Assembly: GCA_022316685.1 (NCBI GenBank)
Contig: JAKJHU010000039.1
Span: 1-64,000, forward strand
DNA from: Progne subis subis
Taxonomy: Eukaryota > Chordata > Aves > Passeriformes > Hirundinidae
Length of the DNA stretch: 64,000 bases
Direction of reading: 5' to 3'
Below are positions 57,301-64,000 of the stretch, in pieces. The stretch's first letter is position 1; each line of letters begins with the position of its first letter. The notes under the pieces are model-generated. The model searched no databases. It was not told where the DNA came from and was given only the letters and a program-made list of their open reading frames with translations. A program made the translations under genes and the position numbers.

Positions 57301-58897
57301 ATGCACTGTGCACCCTGTGCTGGCCTCTGCCCAAGGATCAGTGTCACACTCCATTCAAGAGAGTCAGGGTCCTGCTTTTGAGACATGACAGCTGAAGGAA
57401 GGGCACGTGCAGACACAGTGGAGAGAGGGAGAAATGGTGCTAAGTATCTCAGAGAGGAGTCCTTGAGATAGCTTCATGCAGGCAGTCTTCACTGCTTTCG
57501 ACAAATGCATTCTTTTGACTTCTCTCATTTTCAATCTCCTCTCATTCTCTTATCTCTTCTTATTCATTTTCAGGGGCAGAATGAAGTTGTGTTTATTTGT
57601 TCATGCTGATTTGGTGGGTTTTGGTTGTTTGGTTTTTTTGTTGTTGTTGTTTTTGTTTTTGTTTTTGTTTTGTTTAGTTTTGTTTGTTGGTTGGTTTTTT
57701 TTTTTTTGGTTGGTTTGTTTGTTTGCTTGTTGGCCCCTCCAAAACTATACTGCTGTTAAAACTAAGGAAAAAGAAATGCAAATTGAAAGCTTTTTTGGCA
57801 CAAAGGCAGAGCTGCTTGGCCTGCCACAGGTCTCTCCCAGCATCTCTCTGAGATGCCCCTAAGGAATGTGACAGATGGTTGTGCCTTTTCAAGGACCTAA
57901 GAGGTAGCAGAGGCCAGCCTTCTCTCCCTCTGCCTTGGCGTTTGAACCAGAAAGCTGGGATCATTCCTAGTCATAAGAGGGAAGCCTCTGTCCCAGGTCT
58001 CACTGTTGCTCAGAGGAATAGCTGTCTTCTGTGTATACTGAGCCTGTGCCACTGCTTTTTCAGGCAGCCTGGTGTCCATCAGCTGTTGGGACACCCACAC
58101 AATCCCACAAATTACAGGACTCTCTGCAAGGACAGCTCTAAAAATACCCAGCCATCATAAATTATCCTGAAATGAATTGTTTTAAAAATAAGTTTTGAAA
58201 TGACTGTTTCTCTCTGTCTCCTGCTAAAAGATCTGCTGGTAAAGAAGCCACTGAGCTTTCCACATGTACCAGCACTGGTTGCAGCCAGAGACTCATGCTT
58301 CCTATGTGCAAGCCAAAACCCTGCTGCCTGATGCAAAAACAGAGCTGGATCTAGGGCATCCACACCCAAGTTTGCAGGGTCCTAAAAAGACATTGCCTCT
58401 TGCTTGCCAGAAGCTGGCAGCACACTAAGCCACAGCCAATTATCATCCTCGTAAATAACAGTAAGCCCGGCAAAGGAGTAATGTGACTATCAGAGCACAA
58501 ATGGAAGGGAAAAATGTGGGCTGTATTTGATAACAGCAAATCAAATTCTTCCCCAGATCACCATGTGCAAGTCTGAGGAATAGCCAGTTTGCCCTATATA
58601 TGAAAGCAGCCAGAGCCTCTGCTAACAGATGTGCCCAAAGCTGTGCAGTGTGCACATCTCATGCTCACCATTAGCATTATCTTCAGTCTTGACAGGCACG
58701 AGGGGGCTCTGGGGAGCAGAGTCTCCACTGAGGGAATAGCTGTGCTCTGCCTGGATGCCTGGAGTGGGTGGATCCAGGTCCATGTCCAGCAGAGGGTTCT
58801 TCTCAGCCAGTACTGGGTCATCAAAGAAACTGCTGAAGAGGTCATTGGAGAAATCCTCCATGTTGTCAGAGAAGTGATCCAGGTTCTCTGAGAAATG
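39891..58897 (-). CDS. CREB3L1: CREB3L1 (OASIS), ER membrane-bound bZIP transcription factor, exons 2-12
   Basis: Eleven exons join in phase to 1410 nt (469 codons plus stop); with the missing exon 1 (about 34 codons in human) the protein would be close to the 519 residues of human CREB3L1. The factor is a type II ER membrane protein. On stress it moves to the Golgi, is cut by site-1 and site-2 proteases, and its N-terminal part drives genes for secretion and collagen. In order one sees an acidic activation region ([13 protein letters not shown]), a conserved [11 protein letters not shown] block, a [13 protein letters not shown] stretch, the basic region and zipper, one membrane segment ([16 protein letters not shown]), the RSLL cleavage motif and a lumenal tail with an NRT glycosylation sequon. 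It is followed by DGKZ in the same direction, as in human. Exon 1 is off the right edge. Confidence 0.95.
39928..41007 (-). other. CREB3L1: CREB3L1 introns 10 and 11
   Basis: Two short introns, 40570-41007 and 39928-40325, flank exon 11. Nothing else is seen in them. Confidence 0.75.
40326..40569 (-). CDS. CREB3L1: CREB3L1 exon 11, lumenal domain with S1P site
   Basis: A 244-nt exon after TTTTCCAG. It reads [18 protein letters not shown] and ends [10 protein letters not shown] plus two bases before GTAAGC. RSLL fits the RxxL motif cut by site-1 protease just past the membrane. [10 protein letters not shown] matches human [19 protein letters not shown] segment gives an N-glycosylation sequon. 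If the next intron is retained, a TAA stop at 40324-40322 follows at once. Confidence 0.95.
41008..41128 (-). CDS. CREB3L1: CREB3L1 exon 10, transmembrane segment
   Basis: Forty codons plus one base after [27 protein letters not shown] is the single ER membrane helix, with the conserved CLPEFSS border on the lumenal side. The exon ends DIYTTSK plus one base at a GTGAGT donor. A second in-phase donor (GTAAGA) lies 6 bases upstream and would drop two codons. The chosen donor keeps the human spacing to the RSLL site. Confidence 0.94.
41129..45143 (-). other. CREB3L1: CREB3L1 intron 9
   Basis: A 4-kb AT-richer intron. It contains an old CR1-like fragment at about 43.2-43.7 kb and several short A or T runs. 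No exon or RNA gene is seen. Confidence 0.75.
43215..43690 (+). mobile_element. Old, diverged CR1-like LINE fragment
   Basis: The text CCCAGCTTTGGGCCCTATAC, then GAAGAAAGGCTGG, ACTGGAACGGTTTGCCTGA and CCACTGGAGGCCTTTAAGA follows the order of blocks in CR1 3' regions. It is heavily mutated. It lies in CREB3L1 intron 9, antisense to the gene. Boundaries are approximate. Confidence 0.6.
45144..45243 (-). CDS. CREB3L1: CREB3L1 exon 9, zipper end and membrane approach
   Basis: A 100-nt exon: one base completes Arg, then [20 protein letters not shown] and [13 protein letters not shown]. The acceptor is TATCACAG; the donor ATG|GTATAA is weaker than the others. It holds the last zipper heptads and the sequence leading into the transmembrane helix. 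Confidence 0.94.
45244..47525 (-). other. CREB3L1: CREB3L1 intron 8
   Basis: A 2.3-kb intron. It holds a G-run (46224-46243) on the + strand and an AATAAAG with LTR-like surroundings at about 45.42 kb but no paired repeat. No exon is seen. Confidence 0.75.
47526..47594 (-). CDS. CREB3L1: CREB3L1 exon 8, leucine zipper
   Basis: A 69-nt exon completing a Lys codon, then [20 protein letters not shown] and AN, ending in phase 2 before GTAAGA. It carries the heptad-spaced hydrophobic residues of the zipper. It differs from human by only a few substitutions. Confidence 0.95.
48330..48365. repeat. (A)36 homopolymer
   Basis: Thirty-six A residues on the + strand. No SINE or processed gene could be recognised just upstream, so it may be a simple expansion or the tail of a decayed insertion. 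Confidence 0.97.
48927..48981. repeat. 20-bp tandem repeat, 2.75 copies
   Basis: The unit AGGAGAAAAACAAAGTTGCA occurs twice perfectly and a third time for 15 bases. The lack of mutation suggests a recent duplication. Confidence 0.97.
49446..49504 (-). CDS. CREB3L1: CREB3L1 exon 7, DNA-contacting basic region
   Basis: A 59-nt exon reading [19 protein letters not shown] plus two bases, with CCCACAG before and GTAAGT after. It supplies the DNA-contacting residues of the basic region (the NK|xSAQxSRRKKK signature spans the exon 6/7 junction) and the first zipper turn. Confidence 0.96.
50267..50416 (-). CDS. CREB3L1: CREB3L1 exon 6, start of bZIP basic region
   Basis: Fifty codons in phase 0 from GTTTCAG to the donor AAG|GTGACT. 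The sequence starts [20 protein letters not shown] and ends [13 protein letters not shown]. It holds the CREB3-family conserved helix just before the basic region and the first basic cluster. Confidence 0.96.
51008..51168 (-). CDS. CREB3L1: CREB3L1 exon 5, Ser/Pro-rich regulatory stretch
   Basis: It has 161 nt from TTCCTCAG to the donor CAT|GTAAGG. The peptide runs [20 protein letters not shown], then [15 protein letters not shown] and SSPLLTAPH. It is almost identical to human. TPPSS fits the TPxxS form of an FBXW7-type phosphodegron, an inference from motif only. Confidence 0.95.
52071..52149 (-). CDS. CREB3L1: CREB3L1 exon 4
   Basis: A 79-nt exon not visible as a long frame. The peptide begins [20 protein letters not shown] and ends FLNVPT plus one base. 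The acceptor is ATCCACAG and the donor CAG|GTAAGA. Human has the matching VIKAEPLEVNQFLKV. The IKAEP motif is a typical SUMO-acceptor consensus (psi-K-x-E). Confidence 0.94.
53700..53860 (-). CDS. CREB3L1: CREB3L1 exon 3
   Basis: The 161-nt exon completes a Glu codon and reads [20 protein letters not shown], then a Pro/Leu-rich stretch ending PLPEE before GTGAGC. The [11 protein letters not shown] block is diagnostic for CREB3L1. The human protein has an Ala-rich run after this block; here it is replaced by a shorter Ser/Pro/Leu segment. Confidence 0.94.
53861..58668 (-). other. CREB3L1: CREB3L1 intron 2
   Basis: A 4.8-kb intron. Apart from the T/G tract near 57.6-57.7 kb and short poly-A runs I see nothing that can be named. 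Confidence 0.75.
57612..57733. repeat. T/G-rich low-complexity tract
   Basis: Runs of GTT, GTTTT and GGTT units with a poly-T core in CREB3L1 intron 2. Hydrophobic Phe/Leu-rich frames across it are artefacts. Confidence 0.95.
58669..58897 (-). CDS. CREB3L1: CREB3L1 exon 2, acidic N-terminal region
   Basis: The acceptor TTTCCTCAG precedes [18 protein letters not shown]; the exon continues through [12 protein letters not shown] and [18 protein letters not shown] and ends in VKTEDNAN plus one base before the donor GTGAGC. It has 229 nt, starts in phase 0 and ends in phase 1. The region is acidic and aromatic, as expected for the transactivation segment, and closely matches human CREB3L1. Confidence 0.95.
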
Positions 58898-61800
58898 CTG
58901 AGGAAAGAAGTGAGAAAGAGCATTAGTGTCAACTCCAGGAGGGATCTGAGAGCCTTCCTCTGCACTGAGAGTCAAACCTCAGCATCGGCCCTTTTTGCAT
59001 GGCAAAAAACAGTTCCTGTTTCTCACCTGCATCAGTCTGACAAAAACACCTTGAATTAAGATAGAAAGGGATGTGGTGCTGTACACCACTGCATGTTTAT
59101 CTATGCCACAAACTCTCATGAAACTTTTCTACATTATCTTATCTCCCCTTTCCTTTGTATCTATCAGTGTCTTCCAAACATCATCTTACTGTGACAACAA
59201 AACAAATAGAGTACAAGGAAAGAGATTCCTGTGATGATAAAATGTAAGTGTGGCAGAAAGTCATGGTCTTCAGAACCACGACAGACACTTTTTCATGTTC
59301 TCTGCCAGCAGCAATAGGCACATTGATGCCCCAGAGAACAACCCAGCTGCTGATTTCTATCAGAGAAAAAAGATCAGTTGGATCAACATAACAGGAAGGC
59401 CCCCTGTTGTATTTAATTTCCTCTGGGATTTAACAGCCCCTCTGTGGACCATATGAGGCTGTACTTCAGCCAGATAATGCCTGTGAAATTCAGCTCCCCG
59501 ATGAAGTTTAAACACTGCAGATGGGCTGTTAACAACAAACAATCATTCCACTAATCATTCCAGTAACAGTCAGTAAATCTGGCCAGTGCTGCTGCAGAGC
59601 TCAGCTCCTGATGCTACAGGGAACCTGCTTTCTTTGAGGCATATCCTCCTATTCAGAAGTCAAATCACTAACTTTTCCATTTGCTACAACAAAGCATTAG
59701 TTGGGCAGGGAGAAAAATGATGGCTGCCAAACACCAGCTGAAAAATTATCCCATTTGTTGGCAGATTGAGGCTTCTGGCTCAGGAAGAGGAAAGAAAAGA
59801 CAGATAGATTCAAGTGACTATATTACACAGACAGAACTGTGTAACTTAAATGAACTGGAGAGAGCTCAGCAGAGCCAGACTGGGTCTGTCCCCCCACCCC
59901 CTGCCTGGAAAAGCATCTCAGTGGGCAGAAAGGCATTGAAAGCAGTATACTGAAATACCAAGAGCAACAGGGTATGAATCAGAGTGGGAGAGACCACATA
60001 GGTCCTAGAGTGGAGACATGAATGCCAATGAATTCCAGTGTAGGAGCTCAGCTCCGGAGAAAGCCTGGCTTCTAGAGAAGCATGGGGTGTGTGCAGTCCT
60101 TTCTTTCCCCAGTGCTAGGGCTGAGGAAGGAGGTGGCCAGGGGACCCCGGATGCTGGAGTCCAGGTTCCTGCTCCGACCGGAAGGTATATTTGTTTTACC
60201 TGAGAGCAGTACCACTCTGTCAACATTCCACTGCCTGTCAGAGCTTTGGGGTGAGGCTGGGGAGTGAAGTAGGCTCTAGATGAACAGACCCACACTTCCC
60301 ACCAAGTGGAAGGGAGATGGTAAGCGGCAACAGTCTCCAACATGTCAGTGCCTTTCATCCTCCAGCATCATACTTCAACTGCTCAATTTAAAACCTCAGA
60401 TGCTCACAGAGCATGCTGGAAGTGGGGATGGAATCCCTGCCACCTGCATTCTGCCTGACACGAGATTTCTCTCCATTCACTTCCTTCCCACTTGTCCTCC
60501 GACTGCCTGGAGTGACAACCCAACACACGACCGTCCAAGGCTTCCCTGGAGACCAGACGCTGCATGTGCAAGTAGGGTGGAGAAGGCACACTCATGCTAA
60601 ATCCTAGTGTTGAGGCCCTCCCCACAATGTCTGGGCTAAAGTTTTCTCCACTTGTTCCCACAGCAGAAGCAGAGTTGGTGGGGTAGTTTGGTAAAATCTA
60701 CCCAGCCATTTCCAAGTTGCCTAGGAGCATTTTTGCACTTGAATCAAGTAACAGAAAACACCTACCATCTGTGGGGAGTGTAACTTCAGAGGGAGCTGAG
60801 TCACCAGATGGGTTAGATAGTTATCTAAAAAGCAATGGAAAACCAGGTTTTGTCCTATCCTACAGCATAGAAGGATAAAGAGTTTGGAGTCCTGAGCATT
60901 AACCCGAGAGAGTGCCTGCTCATGTAACAGCTGTTCTTTGTCTTGTGTTCTCTAAACAACACAAGCAAACACAGGATGTGAACACGATAGCCTTATGGTA
61001 AGGGCGAGAACCACAGAAAAGTGAAGGGATTCAGAGTGTTTTCTGCTAATGCACCACGACACAGCAGAGCTGGGCTCAAATCATATTTAGTGTTGTGACC
61101 ATCAAAACTAGAACCAGTGTGTAGCCATGAAAGAGAAGCAGAGCTGGACGGACAGCTGTGGGGAAAGCTGTCTGTGACGCTGCCACGTGCTTCCAATTTC
61201 TTTCACAACTGTGCATTAACAAAGGCAGAGGTGGGATTGAAGAGAGTCAAGAAAATGCATTCATGCAGTAGTTACACAGATTATCTGTCAGCAACATCCC
61301 ACCCACATTTAGAACAATGATCCCTTGGTCAGTCAACAATCTCTCAATTGTCAGACAAACCTACCTAGAGGGAAGAGGCGGAGATGTGCCTCTGGCTCTA
61401 TTCCGAAACAAAAAAAAAAATCACCCCAAAAAATCAGCAGCTGGTGAGGGGTGAGAGATGATTAATGAGTGCAAGGGACTGAGTATCGGAGCTTTAACCC
61501 AGGCACCAACATTGGCAGGAATAATTTCAGGTTTCTGATTCTTTTAGACACCATACAGCAGACTTGCTGCTGGAAGACCTTGCTATTTGGAGATGAGGAT
61601 GAAGGCAACACTGTTCTCCCAGAAGTGCAGAAGTTCAGGTCCTCAAGAGACCATTCTCTCCCAAGAGACAGATGCCTGCTGCAGAGTACAGGAAAAACGT
61701 GGGTGATGAGTGGAGAATGAAACTTGTACCCCTCCCTGGGAATCCAGAAATGTTGGGGCATCTACCCCTCTCTGGGCTTCTGCATCTTATCCTCCAGGAC

Positions 61801-64000
61801 AACTAAATACTGGCAAAGCATCCTCATCAAAGCAGCCTGTTTCAGCTCTCACCACTCATCCATATAGCAGTCCAGCATCTCCAAACAGATGGTGGAGAGA
61901 AGGAAGCTAGCCCATGAGATTGGCCATAACTATGGTTATTATCAAAGGGGGCAACAAGGATCCAACACCCTCAAGGAGGGAGAGCCTAGAGCTGACACAA
62001 AGCTGGAGATTGTTGTTTTACTCAAAGAAGGTGGCAAGAGGCAGAGGAAAGCAGCAGAAGGAAGGGTAAAGCAAACAAAAATAATGACATGGCTTTGTAG
62101 CTGGCTATACCCACAATGGAAACTATGGGACCAGCAGACAGCTGTCACCACATCCCAGGAAGACTACTGGGGCTCTTTGGTTGACTGTTCTCCCCTGAAG
62201 CCAACAGGTATTGTTATTTTTAGACTTCTAATTTGTATAAGACAGCTGTGCATGCAACCACATGGTAAGAAGAAAGAGTGTCCCCTTGTCAAGATCCAAC
62301 TGTGATGGACACAGTAAGGAGCAATCCTGAGTTTATTTTGGCTAGATGCCATCAAACCCACTACTAATTAGTTTAGATAGAGCCTGTTAACCCAGAATAT
62401 GCAAATTTTGTCCCACCCAGCCTAATTTTGGGAGCTGCACTTATCTGGCAAAACTCAGAGAAAGCTTCAGCCATACTCTTCCTTTGCAAGTGTGAGAGAG
62501 GCTTCAGGCAACTAGGATATGGTGACTCAGGGCTGTGTACATCACAGCAGCATATGGCAGGGTCCATGCTCCAAGTTTCTGAGCAATGAAGAGAAACAGG
62601 TTTATCACCTGACCAAGTCAATTGCGGCTTTATCCTTGATGGAATGGAAGGTGCTGGCTGGTCACTAGCCCTTCATTCCCACCCAGGCTGAGGCTGGGGC
62701 CAGCACAGCTAAAGGTCTTCATGTGCTGCCATGAAATGGCACGACTAGGCTGGGCTTTGGGGAGACTTTTGCCAACACAATGGCAACAAAGGTCTCAGCA
62801 GACCAGGGAAGGTCCAAGAAAGTCCATGGAACTTGGGTGTGAATGAAGGTAGGATGGACAGAGATACCCAAGCACATCCTCTCACAGCTTCTTCAAGACC
62901 AAAACCTCTTTAGAGTGCCTTCCAACCAGGCTGAGATCAGCCAGCTCCTGCTTCTCAGAGGACTGGCCAAGAGTTTCTAATTGTGACAATGAAGGTCTCA
63001 GCAACTCTGCTGCGATTCTTCTTTAAGATATTTCAAGTAACTTTCATGCAGATGGGTCTGGCATTAGCAAGGGGGACCAGTCAACTGGGAAACTTGACCC
63101 TTACCATCGTGGCCTAGAGGGAGTGGGTGTAGAGTGTACTGAGGGAAAACAGTTTCCAGATGGGATACAAAGCTCACAGCAGTCTCATTCTGCATTATTC
63201 GCTCCTGTTATCTTCCCCTCCCTTTCACACCCTCCTTCCTTCTCCTTCTAACTATGCTCCAAAGCCAAGAAATAGCACGAGATGTGTTTCCAAAGCTGTA
63301 TTACCAGTGAGCGGTCAGGGAGGGGGCAGCCAAGGGACAGAAATGCAATGGCGAGGATGTGCTGGATTTCCTGATCCAAGCCTGATTTCTGGCTGCCTGT
63401 CGCACTCCATCTCTAGGAGGACAGGGAGGCAGCGCCCAAAAAGGATGAGCCAGTGTGTCCAGGTATGGGGAGGCAGCAACCATTGTATCTCTAGGCCCTT
63501 CAGAGAGCCTTAACCTGTTCTAGTGCCACAGTAGAATCTGCTCAGGCTGAGGCCACCTCAGCCATGGGGAGAGAGTGAGAATCTGTCAGCTTCTGGCTTC
63601 TGCTCCCTCCCACTCCTGGTGATCGACATAGGCACTGACTCTTCCAAACATATTTCCACCACATGTTTTCATCCTGACCTCATGCTTAGGGTTGTCTAAA
63701 TAGCACACTGTATGTGCGTGCGTGCACTTCTCATTCAAACACCCTTTCCTGCTGTACAACAGTTATCTTGGGAGCTAAATGTAAGGCATCCAGATATACA
63801 AATGCAAGCTCTACATATACCCCCACCCAGAGCTAGTGTTAGAACTCTGGAGGCCCCAGGCAGAGACTGAGGCACTAAACTTTCCTCCCTTCCCAGCTGC
63901 ACATGGGATGCCTTAAGGTAGCACTCTTGTAGCCCAGTGGCACCATGCATGGCTGAGGAGATGATGACTTCTTCCCCCTGGATCCACTTCTCTCTACTCA
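58898..64000 (-). other. CREB3L1: CREB3L1 intron 1 (partial)
   Basis: This runs to the right edge without any segment resembling CREB3L1 exon 1 (expected to begin near a MDAVLEPF-like start in a CpG block). One exon-like + strand segment at 60113-60184 is noted among the findings. Otherwise ordinary intron. Confidence 0.65.

Noticed and set aside
57476..57862. Strongly hydrophobic + strand frame resembling a membrane protein
   Set aside because: The Phe/Leu run is encoded by the T/G low-complexity tract.
58898..64000. Search for CREB3L1 exon 1
   Set aside because: No CpG block and no peptide like the family N terminus was found on the minus strand; exon 1 is taken to lie beyond 64000.
1..64000. 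An undescribed multi-gene or mobile system
   Set aside because: The window is explained by two known vertebrate genes with introns, decayed CR1 copies and simple repeats. Nothing indicates a novel multi-gene system.

Overview
The window is nuclear DNA from a vertebrate, most likely a bird. Interspersed copies of CR1 LINE tails in the avian style, short simple repeats, and small phased exons separated by kilobase introns all point that way. The two protein-coding genes that can be recognised both lie on the minus strand, so they read from right to left: CREB3L1 on the right and DGKZ on the left. Human 11p11.2 has the same tandem order and orientation (CREB3L1 then DGKZ), so this is an ordinary syntenic block. 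I found no mobile system, CRISPR array, operon or viral gene.

Right half (about 37.6-64 kb): CREB3L1 (OASIS), an ER-anchored bZIP transcription factor. Eleven exons, taken as exons 2-12, can be joined with matching splice phases into 1410 nt, giving 469 codons plus a stop. Exon 1 with the start codon lies beyond the right edge; no match to it was found between 58.9 and 64 kb. The acidic N-terminal region, basic region, leucine zipper, membrane segment, RSLL site-1 protease motif and lumenal tail are all visible. The 3' UTR probably runs to a cluster of three AATAAA signals near 37.66 kb.

Middle (about 25.4-37.6 kb): about 12 kb of intergenic DNA with no gene I can support. A few AT-rich blocks carry MEF2-, CArG- and homeodomain-like motifs and could be regulatory.

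Left part (1-25.3 kb): the 5' half of DGKZ, diacylglycerol kinase zeta. A CpG-rich block at about 24-25.3 kb carries the first exon of the short isoform (191 coding nt). A second GC-rich exon at 4.5-5.2 kb encodes the long-isoform N terminus, starting METFFRRHF. Both end in phase 2 and can splice to the common exon 2, followed by exons 3-5, which encode the first cysteine-rich C1 domain. The second C1 domain, catalytic domain and ankyrin repeats lie beyond the left edge. The 19-kb intron between the two alternative first exons holds CR1 copies, a third small GC-rich block near 12.8-13.2 kb, and an unrecognised 100-codon ORF at 13,262-13,564.

Both genes feed from membrane signals to downstream programmes (ER stress and collagen secretion for CREB3L1; diacylglycerol signalling for DGKZ), but nothing in the sequence suggests that they are functionally linked beyond being neighbours. 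All exon calls come from matching translated sequence to remembered vertebrate family sequence and checking splice sites by eye; no alignment or transcript evidence was available.
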